Shown here piece after piece: positions 23,479 through 34,832 of a stretch of DNA of 64,000 nucleotides (its first letter is position 1; every line of letters begins with the position of its first letter). A program made the position numbers and the translations under genes. Origin of the DNA: Tillandsia leiboldiana (Eukaryota; Streptophyta; Magnoliopsida; Poales; Bromeliaceae); assembly GCA_029204045.2 (NCBI GenBank), contig CM055080.1, positions 4,881,133-4,945,132 on the forward strand, read 5' to 3'. Under the pieces are notes generated by a model. The model had not been told where the DNA came from and made no database searches. It worked only from the letters and a program-made list of their open reading frames with translations.

Positions 23479-23536
23479 ATTGGCGGGTCTGTTGGCGTGC
23501 CCGAACCGTACAAATTGGCGGACTCGGGGCGTGACA

Positions 23537-25231
23537 GAATGTAACCGACTCGATCAATCGTTTAGCACCACTGATATTCAACAACTTGGTTTGCCCTCCA
23601 CAAAATCTTAACAGATCTGGTTTGGACGCATTGTCCAATTCTACAGTTTAACTGAATATTCTCATCATTGCATCAATTGCAAGTTCTGGGCAATATCATC
23701 GTGGCTGGTAGGCTACCAACTAGAATGGATGTCCACAATAATGACAAGGACAATCTATTCTCCACGTATGTATACCGTCGGAGACCTAATCAAAGTCCAA
23801 TACAGTCTAGAATATCAGTACCCAAATTATATCACCGTTGCCTAGAGAGCAACCTCGTAAACTAACATATAGGCCAGTACACAAGCAGACCCAATCATGA
23901 TATTTCCCTTACAGGGTAGAGTATTTCGTCCGCTCTTTTGACAGTACGTTGTCTGCAGCCAACGCGCTTATCAAAAGAAAAGTGAAATACCTTGATCTGT
24001 CACCAACCTCACATTGGAGACATGACTCCCACCGGAATCCAACAGAAGGTATCACACATTCCTTACAACACCAACCTGTACCAATATTGCAAACCAATAT
24101 CGAGCGTTACTACCACTACGTGGTCACGAGTGCCATCATGGCCACTCACAATAATCTAGAACTATATTTCAGTGTTCACCGATACCTTGAATTAATTACT
24201 TTTTGCTAACACAGATCTAGCGACACCTGTCGCAACTCAACACCAACGGAATGATCATAATCCCACAAGCAAGTTCACACGCATTGTGTGAAACAACCAC
24301 AATTTGTATCCATTTAGGATTAATATCGGATCCTCAAGCTATCAACATCACTCGACACACCAGACTCTCTAGTCATAGTGTACCACCAATACTACCTCAC
24401 CAAGGTAGCAGCCACAACGGCTACAATTATTGAATACTTATAGGAGAATCTGACGCGGTTCACGAAATCCGTGCAAAAAGGTGGGACCTGACTTCAACAC
24501 CAACTCAATCAGGGTTACTACTTGGCCATAGGCCACCAAAACTAATCGATACAACAGCCATGACAGCGCTAGCACGCTCCCTGTCACACCCACCTCTGTC
24601 GGAATAATCTTGAATTTCGGGTTACTTTCACTGAACAGGCTTAGTTCCTAACTCGACAAAAGCTTGTATTTATAAAGTGTCATCAGAATCACTTCCTTCA
24701 CAGCAAAAGAATTGCTAAACTCATAGTCGTCCCGATAGCTGTAATCGGGGAATCAGCAATAATAGCAGCCACCGGTGTAGTTCTGGGAATCATGTCTGTG
24801 ACAAAGTCACATATCATGTGGCGCGGGGGCTACAAGAGGCTCAACAACACCTCAAAGTACCTGGGCTAGTGGTGGGACTGGTGCGAAAATAGCAGTCATC
24901 TGCTGTACTAACCCAACAAAAGTGGTGAGCTAACTCTCAAACCACTGCGAACGATCCGAGCCCTCTGGCTCCACTGAAACATCTCGCCCTCGACCCGTAT
25001 CACGATCGCGGCCAACACTGCACCCACTATCACCACCAAGCCCAGAGCGCGTGCGAACACCGCTCGTAGCCACAACAACAAGGTTAGGAAACAACTCGTT
25101 AGTAAATAATCCACCTGAGTTCCTAACCACAAGACAACACCCCGCGCTCTCACGTCAGACTCAGGTCATCCTAGGGTTTATCCTAACCCAAACCTAGGTA
25201 CCGTGTACCTATGCTCTGATACCATCTAATC
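23537..25231 (-). mobile_element. Internal remnant of a minus-strand LTR element
   Basis: It is homologous to the internal region at 46308-47371: both contain GACAGTACGTTGTCTGCAGC (23940 and 46523 areas) and the same primer-site context. On the minus strand near 24930-25130 both encode TSGVRTRSGL and EPEGSDR segments, which look like a gag N-terminus. The rest of gag-pol is absent. The left end at 23537 abuts the end of the plus-strand LTR, so the element's own 3' LTR is not in view. Confidence 0.6.
25213..25224 (-). promoter_or_regulatory. Primer-binding site of family-A element
   Basis: The minus strand reads TGGTATCAGAGC, an exact match to the common initiator-tRNA-Met primer site, seven bases after the LTR end. 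It shows that 25232-33589 is a 5' LTR of a minus-strand element. Confidence 0.8.
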
Positions 25232-25338
25232 TGTCACGCCCAGAGATTCAAAAGTGGGTCTAAATTTTTTTTTTTTTTTTTTTATATATAAATAGGAGTT
25301 TAAAAACTTGACTTCTCTAAGGCGTGAACAAACCGCCA

Positions 25339-25389
25339 CACATATAGAAAAGCCTCTGTACAAACAACAGAGCCTTTCCTATATATGCT
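25339..25389 (-). other. Stem-loop near the LTR 3' end
   Basis: CATATAG and CTCTGT pair with ACAGAG and CTATATATG around a loop at about 25360. The sense strand continues GTGTGGCGGTTTGTTCACG. It is one of the covarying set. Confidence 0.7.
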
Positions 25390-28041
25390 CGGCTAACAGA
25401 TACAGTCAATCGAGTAGATACGAAATAGCTATACTAACTAAATTCTACTCTATTACAACCATAAGGTTCATAAGTTTAATACATCCAGTTCTCAAAATGG
25501 AAATAACAATATAATGTTTTACTAATTCAAAAGGGGTACATTCTACCAGGGATAATCTACCACGCGTCCTCACACAGAACGTCCAAAGGTCCCCGCACCC
25601 GAAGGACTTGAAAAACAGTCACCCGAGGGTGTGAGACACACCGGAGTATATCCCAGTGGGCACGACGGGCCGGAAATAGCAAGCCGTACCTACTGGATAC
25701 AATAATAAGCGGAAACAGAAGTAGGATATACTGAAGATCAATGCAGACATATAATCTAAGAAGATCAATAGTACAGGGTATGCATATATAACACAATCAT
25801 ACTATGCATGATAAATCTATAACAGATATGAAATGCAGGTAATCAAACAAGCAGGAATATCAAGAAAATGCATCAAAGGTAGTACCACAAATATACCCAA
25901 TCAAATGCCACTTTTGGCCACAAGGGCCTCAGGCTAAACTGCCATGGAGCAATGAACCTCAGGCAACTACCACTTTTGGTCATTGGGGCCTCAGGCAACA
26001 ACCACTTTTGGACACCCTGCAAGCTATCATAACCCCACGGGCTCACGGGTCAATCAGACCTCTCTACCGGTAAAGAACACCATTGCAGGTAGCTAATCCG
26101 CCGGTGTGCGCGACTGAAAGCTGGCTCGACACGGCGATCATAATGCTGATGCTCAAACCATGGTCCACTGACCAAATAGACGGCAAGAAGCCGAGGAAAA
26201 TCCCCACTGGGATACAAGTATAACATGCCACATGCTGAAGTAGTATCTCCTATTCTAAATATGCAATGAAGAATAGAGACCGGTATAGAACTATGCTAGT
26301 GACCAATCAAGCATGGCATGTGTCCAAGAAATGCATATCTACTGCTGAAGAAAGCATGATATATCTCAATATGATAAACAAGCAACTGCTGGAATATAAG
26401 CATGATGTATAACTACTGCTGGAAATCAAGGCATAATAAAAGCTCATCTGTGGGATCAAGGTTATGCAGATGTAAGGATTTTGTGCTGATATGCAAGCAA
26501 GTAGTAAGAGCAGGTATAACTCAATAGCAATCATAATGCTAAATCTCAATCCACGGTCGGTAGACCGGACAGTCGGCGAGAAGCCAAGGAAATCCCCATC
26601 GGGATATCGATACTGATGCAAATCATGCCAGGTACTGAGACTAGAACTCCTATTCTAAACATGCAGTGAAGAATAGAGTATAACGAAAGGCTCATCAGTA
26701 TAATCAAGCAATATAGCTGTAATGACTGAATGCGGGAATGAAAGCATATAGTAAGGCTAAAGCATAGGTTCAGGGCTACACCAAGAACAGGGGTCCGACC
26801 TACCACGGCACCCAATAGGGCCGACCTGATAAAACGCGGACCGAAGATAAACCCACCTGTATATAGGAGGAACAACGACTCCACCAGAAGGTAGACGGTC
26901 GCGATAACCACAAGACGGATCACGGGCTGGCTCCTGATGACTGGGGCCTACAACAATACCAGATGACAACTCATGATCTACCAAATCCTCAAAGTGCAAC
27001 TAGCGCGAATCGACCATTTCGTCGATTATCGCATTATTAAGCATATTTAGCTTTTCAAGAACCCCAGGAAACCCACCGAAAGGTCAATAATGTTTTAGAA
27101 CATTCATCTAGTTTTTCCATATTGTTACAATTGCAGCAAGCCCCTCAAGCTTATTCAGAATGTGTTTTATACACTAAATAAACCCCGTTTTGGCTCGTTC
27201 TCTTAAACGGAGAATCATTTTTACGAACCGTCACCTCCAGTAGGTGACATTCAACTTGCTGAACACCATGCTCACCCATTTGTGGCAGCACAATACCCGA
27301 GGAAAACTTCGGGCCATGAATTACTTCTCTAACCAAGCCGAAACGCATTTTCGTTTCTTCGGCTCATCAAAACCCAAAATAAACGCGAGCATCGCGTCCA
27401 GTGACCCCAAATTAGCCAGGAGTACACTGTTGCAATATTTCAAACAGACCAGAACAGTGTTTGGGCCACAATTCTAACCTAGAGCTCGACAACCTTGTAA
27501 CTTGAACTCTACTGTGCCAAATCCCAAACTGCTTTAGCCATAAGCTTAAAATGGCTCAAGAATCACTGGGCTTGCCCTATTTGTAGCCCAGCACTGCTGG
27601 ATCACCCAGATCCAAAACCTTGCACACTTACAAGTTCACAATGCTCCAAACACTGGTCCACACAGATCCTTCTTGATCTGAAGTGAGCATCAAGCTCAGG
27701 GGACATTTGTGAGCAAGTTTCATATTCTGCTCGAAGTCTGAATCCCTCTATTTCTTCTTTGTGGCAATTCTACAAACACATGGTGTGCACCATTTCTAAC
27801 AACACCCACAACCCAACCCAAGGTTGGATCTCTGCATTCACAGTACCAGACCCTGCAAAACTTGAGGGAATAAACTCCTCCAGGTTGCAGGAACTTTTCC
27901 AGCAACCTGGAACAAGCTCAACACCCAGGTTGGCCACAAGCTCGGGGAAGAAGATGACCCCCTTGGCTTTGAAATTCGTGACCAGCAACCCATGTCACGC
28001 CCCGGGTGTAAACCAGAACCCGGGCTCGTCTACAGATCCGC

Positions 28042-28070
28042 CGTATACACGGAAATTTCCCGTGTATACG
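28042..28070 (-). other. Stem-loop near the LTR 3' end
   Basis: An 11-base perfect stem, CGTATACACGG with CCGTGTATACG, around a seven-base loop. On the sense strand GGCGGATCTGTAG follows. It is the cleanest member of the covarying set. Confidence 0.85.
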
Positions 28071-30403
28071 AAGCGCTGGTAACCTGCTCAAATATACAGA
28101 TGATATAATAAAAGAGCATAAACAGAGCTAAACTAGAACTAATACATCTCAGATAAAGCTGGAAAGTAAAATTGCGGAAGTAAACTCTCAATAATACAAA
28201 TATCTCTCCCAGCCCACTGATCAAATACAACCAGCTGGCCGAAGCCAGACCCAAAAGAAATGAAAAGTAGAGTATCTGAGAGTATCGGGGTACATCTAGT
28301 AACTGAACTGGTGCCTGGGTAGACCGCTATCTAGTCCGCGATCCTCTTACCTCGGTCCGCTGAGGAGGGTCCTGCAACTCCTGCAGATGACTCTGCAAAA
28401 CAAAGGAGAAGAAAAAGAAAAACAACAGTGGGGAGTGAGAACTACTATAGAACAGTAGCCTCCTCCTAGTGGGTAAACCTCAAACTCAGACATGCCCACT
28501 AGGACTATAAGAGGCGGAAAATGAAACAAGGGTGGTAAGCTGTAAATATGACTACTGATGAAGAAGCTACCACTAAATGCCTCTAAAATGCCAAGCAAGA
28601 AGTGTAGCTAGTAATATGCATCAGAATACAAAGGCCTGCCTGCCTAGACCCAATCTGATCACCAGTGAGCACTGGTACTGCCTGCTGTGCCTGCCAAATC
28701 GGGTATGCCAGCCTACGCATAACACCGATAGGGAAAAGGAGTCCCAAGGACTCAAAGCCTGTATAACGCGCACTCCGGAGTGGCACTCGAGGGGAGCGAC
28801 CCACACGAGTATAATGCCTCAGTAAAGTATCATAGATCAGCAGGACTGGGTCATGACTCTGATCAAAGTGGGAAAACCCATCCATCAAAGAAAGCCCCAA
28901 AACCTCTCCCCCAATCCGATGCAATGACAACTGTCCGGTCAACCGCCCAAGGTCCGCGGTTGCCGCAATGCCCTGCCATCTCACCCTGCCTGTCCCAAAT
29001 CCCAAATGCCTGACTACACTATCCCAGCCTCTGCTCGAACCCGAGCGCACAATCCCCTAAGTCTAGATAACCGGAGAAAGAAGATAAAAGCATGGTTTCT
29101 CCCTATGAGGTTTAGGTGACATACTGTTACAAGAATTACCCATTAATTAGTACTCCGTCCATTTTAAGATGCAAGCCCTAACTGCAAGTCTAGTTCTCAA
29201 TCAACATGCCATTTTCGCTTTTACCGGTTCTTTAGCAATGTAATACAGAAGCAACTCAAATAGGCCTAGTGGGGACATCCCAAGTAGGAGGTTAACAACG
29301 GTACCCACCTCGAGCGCTAAATCCGGTCCTCGAAGGCTAAGTCCGCGCCCGATCCGCAAATCCCGCAATACTGCACCATAAGTCCCAAAGGATGCACACA
29401 TAATTATTATCCAAGTTTAATCTAAAAATCTGTCCCCAAAAATCTGTTTAATAATTCAGCCATTTTCACCTGCGAAACGTGCCCAAGAAATTCCCAGAAA
29501 AATACTACTACGATCTACGCGACGATCCGGTCGAAACAAGTACCTGCACGTCTCCACACGATTTTCCTACGCTGAGAACCAAAATCGACAAGGGAACCAC
29601 CCCGAACAATGCATTCATCCAAAACTGTGATATAAAATTCTGTAAAAAAAAGGGGTTCTCACCTTCGGGGAAATTCCAGGAAAATCCAAGAAAATTCAGA
29701 GAGACTCCTTGCGATGCGTAGATGCAAATCCCTTTGTGAATCGCCCTGATCTGACGTCCGTGTGCAAAGTTATCGCCAAAACAAGGCAGTGCTGTCCCAA
29801 AACTCCGTGACGGAAAAAGGGTCAAAATGAGGCCACAGAAACTCCAACAAAGCCTCGGAGTCAGAAGAAACTCACAACAGAGAAAATGAAGCCCTACCTG
29901 TTAAGAATCCAACGGCGCAAAAATCGCGAAAATAGGAGGTCGGGATGAGTCTGGGGAGCCTGAACACCGAAATGCGACGAATCAGGTTGCCGTAGAATGA
30001 TCGTCGCGCCACGCCGGAAAAATCTCAAACCTCGGGATCCGAGCCTCCTAAAATCCTGAGAAGCCTACAGGAGATGTAGAATTGAGAGAGGAAAATTTTC
30101 TTAGAAGGGACCTCGGGGTGAAAATGAACAGTGGAAGGAGAAAACGGCCCCTCAACTGCTCTATACAAAGCCAAAAACCCACGTTGGGCCCTTTGCGGAT
30201 TCCGTGGACCGCGCCCCTGCAACGGACCAACCACAGCCCGACACGTGGCTCCCGCCCGTTGCTGTGCACCGCCGCTCAAAATCCTGCACCGGCCGCCTCC
30301 CTTCCGTGGACCGCGCACCGAAGACCCGCCAATTGGCGCCCGCCACGTGGCCCCGCGCCGGGCTCATGCACCCGGCCGCGCCGCTCCATGGACCAGCTGC
30401 TGC

Positions 30404-30580
30404 TGTAACACCCCCGGAATTTGGATTAGTCCTCTATATAAATGATATAATAGGACTAAATCTCTAACCCGGCTATAGCATTTTGGATGGTAGCAAGATC
30501 CAAGAGGAACATGAGAGTTAAGCGTGCTAGAGCTAGAGTAGTTCTAGGATGGGTGACCCCCTGGGAAGTGGGGCATCACA
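30404..30580 (+). repeat. 5' LTR of Cassandra-type TRIM
   Basis: Starts TGTAACACCCCCGG and ends GGGGCATCACA. It is 177 bases, identical by eye to the LTR at 30803-30979, with 5S-derived sequence in its last 70 bases. Confidence 0.93.
30511..30573 (+). ncRNA. 5S rRNA-derived segment in the TRIM LTR
   Basis: Contains AGTTAAGCGTGCT (5S A-box region), GAGTAGTTCTAGGATGGGTG and ACCCCCTGGGAAGT (intermediate element and C-box region), close to the 3' half of plant 5S rRNA. The 5' third and the 3' end of 5S are not recognisable, so this is not a 5S gene. The internal polymerase III promoter boxes may still work. A second identical copy lies at 30910-30972. Confidence 0.85.
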
Positions 30581-30581
30581 G

Positions 30582-30593
30582 TTGGTATCAGAG
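30582..30593 (+). promoter_or_regulatory. Primer-binding site of Cassandra-type TRIM
   Basis: TTGGTATCAGAG lies one base after the 5' LTR, matching the initiator-tRNA-Met primer site. Confidence 0.85.
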
Positions 30594-30802
30594 ACATTCA
30601 ACAGCCGGAAATGTGAGATGAGTCTCGGTTGAGCCAGGGTTATATAGCGGGTAGAGCGAGGCTCCCCGGCTAATGACCGTTGTGAGTGGAGTGCAGCTCC
30701 TCACAAGGTCGGCTAAGGCTAGCGAGACGAGTCTCACATCGCCTGGTGCTTGTGAGTGTGCTTGAGCCTGACGTGGACGTCAGGGCTTAAAGGGGGGAAG
30801 AA

Positions 30803-30979
30803 TGTAACACCCCCGGAATTTGGATTAGTCCTCTATATAAATGATATAATAGGACTAAATCTCTAACCCGGCTATAGCATTTTGGATGGTAGCAAGATCC
30901 AAGAGGAACATGAGAGTTAAGCGTGCTAGAGCTAGAGTAGTTCTAGGATGGGTGACCCCCTGGGAAGTGGGGCATCACA
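30803..30979 (+). repeat. 3' LTR of Cassandra-type TRIM
   Basis: Second copy of the 177-base LTR, preceded by the purine tract AAAGGGGGGAAG. It carries the 5S-like segment at 30910-30972. Confidence 0.93.
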
Positions 30980-32255
30980 GCTGCGGACCGGCCAATGAGG
31001 GCCCGCCACGTGGCGCTCCAGCGATCCATGACTCCCCCCATGCACCAGAAAACACCAGAAACATCCGGGAGTCCGTTTTTGGGCATCCGGACTCAGAATT
31101 CAACAAGTAACTAGCCGTTTTCAAGCGTTTTTCCGTGCTGAATCCAAATACGCCCTCCGTTTGGCCTAGAAACTTTTCTAAAATTCGGCAACTGCCGCCG
31201 AAGGCCAAACTAACAATAATTACCACCACGGACCCATCTGTGCCGTCCTTTTTACACACTGTGGATCAGACACCATCAATAGGTGTTTCACACATTGGAT
31301 TCATGGGAAAAACAGTGCATGGAAACCTGGATCATCACAACCCAGGGCATCTAGGATCAAATGACTTGACCAATTGGGTGCTAAATCACTCTGGGAATCT
31401 TTCTGTGCCTGTGCCCGGCGACAGGGCACGGCGGCGGCGCGGCGGAGCCAAGCTCTACTTCGAGCTCCAACACCATTAATGGTGGATTTCAGCAGAGGCA
31501 ACATGGAGTCCTCCAACTTGGATGGACTTGTTCCTCTGGTCCATAGGAAGCTTCCCGACCTTCCCTCCCCGGCCGGAGTTGGCCGGAGCGCCGGCGGCCG
31601 CAACAAGTCCCCATTTCGGGTCAACAATGGCCGCCACCCTCCGATGCTGCATGGACAGCATGCAAATGCATGGATGCACTCCTCACACCCAGGAAGGTTT
31701 CTGGGCAAGTGGCCGGTGGCGGGGAGGCGCGCCGGCGCCGGAGCAGCAAGCTCGGCCAAGTGCATGTAACCCGAAAACTAGGGCTCCATTCTGCGAGTGA
31801 ATGGCTTGATCAAACTCCACCAAATTTGGTGGAGTTGATCCCCAGCTCCAACAGTCCAAACCCATCATTTTGGTTCCCGAGTTGGTCAACAGGTTGCCGA
31901 GAAAAATGGCGGCGGAGCATGGCTAGGTTTCCGGCCATCTTTTGCTCCCGCCGGCCATGCAACGTGCATGGGGGCTCGGGCTTGTGCAGGAGGCATGCTA
32001 AGAGCCTCATTATGCTACTGCTAAGGGTCTTGGGTGCTAACAACCGGTGGATAGGGTGATCTCACCTTGGCCGGAGTTGGTGGAGGAGGAAGAAGCCGGT
32101 TCTTGGTCCTTTCTTAACGCGCGGCCACAGCAAGCTCCAGCAAGGTCCACAGACTCCGGGGAACACCACAGGAACACTCCAATCCAACTTTGGTGAGGTT
32201 TGGTCCCAACCTTTCTCTCTCACTCTCTCTCTCGAATTCTCTCACTATGGAATAG

Positions 32256-32408
32256 TGTAACGATCCGGTCCACTAGCAATAATAACTTGTTGGGTCAAAC
32301 CACAGCCCAAAATGCTTAAGCCCAGTTATTATTACTAGTGTCCATGTCTCATATAAACCCAATCACAATTCCATCCACATCCGATGTGGGACTATTGGGG
32401 ACGTCACA
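32256..32408 (-). repeat. 3' LTR of 5S-less TRIM
   Basis: 153 bases, starting TGTGACGTCCCC on the minus strand and ending CGTTACA. An internal inverted repeat (CACTAGCAATAATAACT with AGTTATTATTACTAGTG) can form a 17-base stem with one mismatch. Confidence 0.9.
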
Positions 32409-32571
32409 GACTCCCCCCGTTTAGGCCTGACGTCCCCGTCAGCCCAAACACACACAACAGCCCAAGATCACCAGGCGGTGTGAGACTTGTCTCGCTAGCC
32501 CTGCCATCTAGACCCAGGCTCAGCCGAGACTCGCCGCACACTTCCGGCTGGTTATTGGCTCTGATACCAAA

Positions 32572-32724
32572 TGTAACGATCCGGTCCACTAGCAATAATA
32601 ACTTGTTGGGTCAAACCACAGCCCAAAATGCTTAAGCCCAGTTATTATTACTAGTGTCCATGTCTCATATAAACCCAATCACAATTCCATCCACATCCGA
32701 TGTGGGACTATTGGGGGCGTCACA
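32572..32724 (-). repeat. 5' LTR of 5S-less TRIM
   Basis: 153 bases, one mismatch to the partner LTR. It is adjacent to the primer site GGCTCTGATACCAA (plus-strand view) at 32557-32570. Confidence 0.9.
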
Positions 32725-33490
32725 AATAGTGTCCCTCGGCCTCCCACACTCCGGGCTGGTCTGGGATGATACAGAGGAGCTGATGCTTTGAATCCTCCCC
32801 ACAGACCCCTCGAGCTCTGGCCCAAGGTAGACCAAGAGGCATACACAATAAATGCAAGATTCTTTTGCACAACCCGGGTTCACACACAACCCCCAGCCAC
32901 CAAGCTCTGCACAGCAACATTTCGTGGGCTTCACAAGTTGGCAAAAGCCCAACCACAATGTTCCAAAAGCTTTGGCCCAAGAACCCCCAACATACTTGAA
33001 GAAAAATGATAATTCGACGCTTTTCACGCATTTCGAGACAATTTGCTCGACGAAATGCAAAACAGACTTCGCCACGACGTCCGGCTCGTCGAGACCTTCA
33101 AGATAGGCTATTCATTTGTTCGATTTGGTGCACAAATGAATTCTCGGGCCATCTAGTTCTGTAAGTCGCAATCCGACGCACGCATTTCGATGCACCCGGA
33201 TCGCCAAACACGAAAACCGTCAGTGCCATTGCGTTCAGAACGTCGAAATTAGTTAGGATCGACTACTCATACTGCTAGTCTCAATTTGCAGACAGTGAAT
33301 TGGCCTACGGTCGATCGAGAGGGGACCGAAAACCAGAGTTTACTATTCACACTTAAGTCGTGGGGCCCGCAGCTTCTTTGCTGATTTCCGGAAGATCCGA
33401 CCGTTGGATCGTCGACAAGTGAATATGAATTTTTCATGTTTCGACGAGACGGTCGCAATGGTGAACTCGGATTTCCGAGATTAGACCCCG

Positions 33491-33731
33491 ATCAAAAAGC
33501 GATATTTTTGGGGTTTAATTTACTTATTTTCTGCTATTTATAAATCCAGAAATTTATTTAAACCTTTTAAAATTCTCGGTTACTACATATATGTATATAT
33601 ATACATATGTATATGTATATATATACATATATATAATCAAAAAGCGATATTTTTGGGGTTTAATTTACTTATTTTCTGCTATTTATAAATCCAGAAATTT
33701 ATTTAAACCTTTTAAAATTCTCGGTTACTAC
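33491..33731. repeat. Direct duplication of the LTR start plus microsatellite
   Basis: The block from ATCAAAAAGCGATATTTTTG to GGTTACTACA at 33491-33589 is repeated at 33637-33732, each followed by ATATATGTATATATA-type sequence. It looks like a 140-150-base tandem duplication mediated by the AT microsatellite, and it adds a second LTR terminus. Confidence 0.85.
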
Positions 33732-33816
33732 ATATATGTATATATATACATATGTATATATATACATATACATATGTATATATATACATATACATATATA
33801 TATATATACATATACA

Positions 33817-33900
<84 letters not shown>
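33732..33900. repeat. AT microsatellite with ACATAT variants
   Basis: Impure (TA)n with TACATATA and TATGTATA interruptions grading to pure (TA)n at 33838-33900. The open frame through it (Tyr-Ile repeats) is spurious. Confidence 0.95.
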
Positions 33901-33902
<2 letters not shown>

Positions 33903-34128
33903 CTAGAATACTATCGATAGCACCAAGCCATTGGTGCTATCAAGTTTTTAGCCGTTGGATGAAAAAATATGCGGTTGGGATTATAGTGGTCCCCTAGGGT
34001 TTACTAGGTGGTTGGTTGAATAGTAAAAATTTTAGGGGACCACTATAATCCCAACCGCATATCTTTTCATTCAACGGTTGAAAACTTGATAGCACCAATT
34101 GTTTGGTGTTATCGATAGTATTCTAGCC
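33901..34128. mobile_element. Foldback MITE with ~100-bp inverted repeats
   Basis: The left arm starts GGCTAGAATACTATCGATAG and the right arm ends with its reverse complement, CTATCGATAGTATTCTAGCC. The arms (33901-34003 and 34027-34128) pair with scattered mismatches around a roughly 23-base loop. The GGTTGGGATTATAGTGGTCC block occurs in both arms. No coding. Both flanks are (TA)n, so a target duplication cannot be defined and the superfamily stays open. Confidence 0.85.
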
Positions 34129-34452
<324 letters not shown>

Positions 34453-34454
34453 TG

Positions 34455-34466
34455 TGGTATCAGAGA
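34455..34466 (+). promoter_or_regulatory. Primer-binding site of the copia element
   Basis: TGGTATCAGAGAGCC begins at 34455, matching the initiator-tRNA-Met primer site over its first 11 bases. It fits the position just inside the LTR. Confidence 0.65.
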
Positions 34467-34795
34467 GCCAAACCTTTTGCCGTTTTTTTCGTTTCTTTAA
34501 AATTTCATTTATTTTTTATTTAATAATAATAATAATAAATTTTTGTCACCGATTGGATTATGAAAACGGTGGTGTCGACCGATCCTATCGGACCGGCATT
34601 CGGTATGAAGGCGCCACCGCGATCGCGCTAAGCGGCCCTCAAGGAGTCGTATAGTATTGTACCCCTTTGGGGGCTACACATGGCAATCCATGAGGTATTG
34701 TACCCCTTGGGGGGCTACACATGGCAATCCATGAGGCTGCCTTTGCAGCCCCACATATTAGGGATGAGTTTTCGTCCAAAGAACAAAAAAAATTG

Positions 34796-34832
<37 letters not shown>

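Larger units (their letters stand above)
19089..23536 (+). repeat. 3' LTR (about 4.4 kb), plus strand
   Basis: Starts TGTAATGTACCGAATTTTT right after the purine tract and ends GGGGCGTGACA at 23536. It contains a GTGCACCGTTTTGCGTGC array (20150-20965), a hairpin-rich repeat block (21390-22000), a GA-rich tract (22436-22503) and the LTR-end stem-loop (23456-23478). Short blocks such as GGAGACCAATTGCAAGTGTC (20986-21005) recur inverted at 12280-12310, so it is a distant relative of the minus-strand LTR 10452-13953. It lies inside the internal region of the neighbouring minus-strand element. Confidence 0.6.
30404..30979 (+). mobile_element. Intact Cassandra-type TRIM with GCTGC target duplication
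   Basis: Two 177-base LTRs (30404-30580 and 30803-30979) appear identical by eye. They flank a 222-base internal region beginning GTTGGTATCAGAG (primer site) and ending AAAGGGGGGAAGAA (polypurine tract). GCTGC occurs on both sides (30399-30403 and 30980-30984). Each LTR carries 5S rRNA-like sequence, the defining trait of Cassandra retrotransposons. It encodes no protein, so mobility would need enzymes from another element. The identical LTRs imply a recent insertion. Confidence 0.93.
27993..31339 (-). mobile_element. Solo LTR with ACCCA target duplication (contains a TRIM)
   Basis: The sequence starts TGTCACGCCCCGGG at 27993 and ends CATCACA at 31339. It is flanked by ACCCA at 27988-27992 and 31340-31344. 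The interrupted family-A sequence resumes across it: the plus copy at about 8830 runs uninterrupted through the same region. No internal region or second LTR is present, so this is a solo LTR left by unequal recombination. Removing the nested TRIM gives about 2.8 kb. Its outer end resembles the LTR at 10452 (both share CGGGCTC and ACAGATCCGCC). Confidence 0.85.
32256..32724 (-). mobile_element. Intact TRIM without 5S sequence, AATAG target duplication
   Basis: Two 153-base LTRs (32256-32408 and 32572-32724) differ at one base (ACGTCACA versus GCGTCACA). On the minus strand the internal 163 bases begin with TTTGGTATCAGAGCC (primer site) and end with AAACGGGGGGAGTC (purine tract). AATAG flanks both sides (32251-32255 and 32725-32729). 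The internal region shares GCTAGCGAGAC, AGTCTCACA and CGCCTGGTG with the Cassandra-type element, but the LTRs are unrelated and lack 5S sequence. No protein is encoded. Confidence 0.92.
25232..33589 (-). repeat. 5' LTR, family A, expanded by nested insertions
   Basis: On the minus strand it starts TGTAGTAACCGAG at 33589 and ends at 25232 (TGTCACGCCCAGAG on the plus strand). Two insertions with target duplications are nested: a solo LTR at 27993-31339 and a TRIM at 32256-32724. Subtracting them leaves about 4.5 kb. It matches 7067-10451 in inverted orientation. The only open frames are remnants of shared LTR sequence or of composition. Confidence 0.8.

Noticed and set aside
25213..25224. tRNA-Met gene fragments at this and similar sites (5299, 16852, 30582, 34455, 47353)
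   Set aside because: Only the 12-15 bases complementary to the tRNA 3' end are present, each at an LTR edge; these are primer-binding sites.
30511..30972. 5S rRNA genes
   Set aside because: Only about half of 5S is present, and it lies in identical TRIM LTRs with a target duplication.
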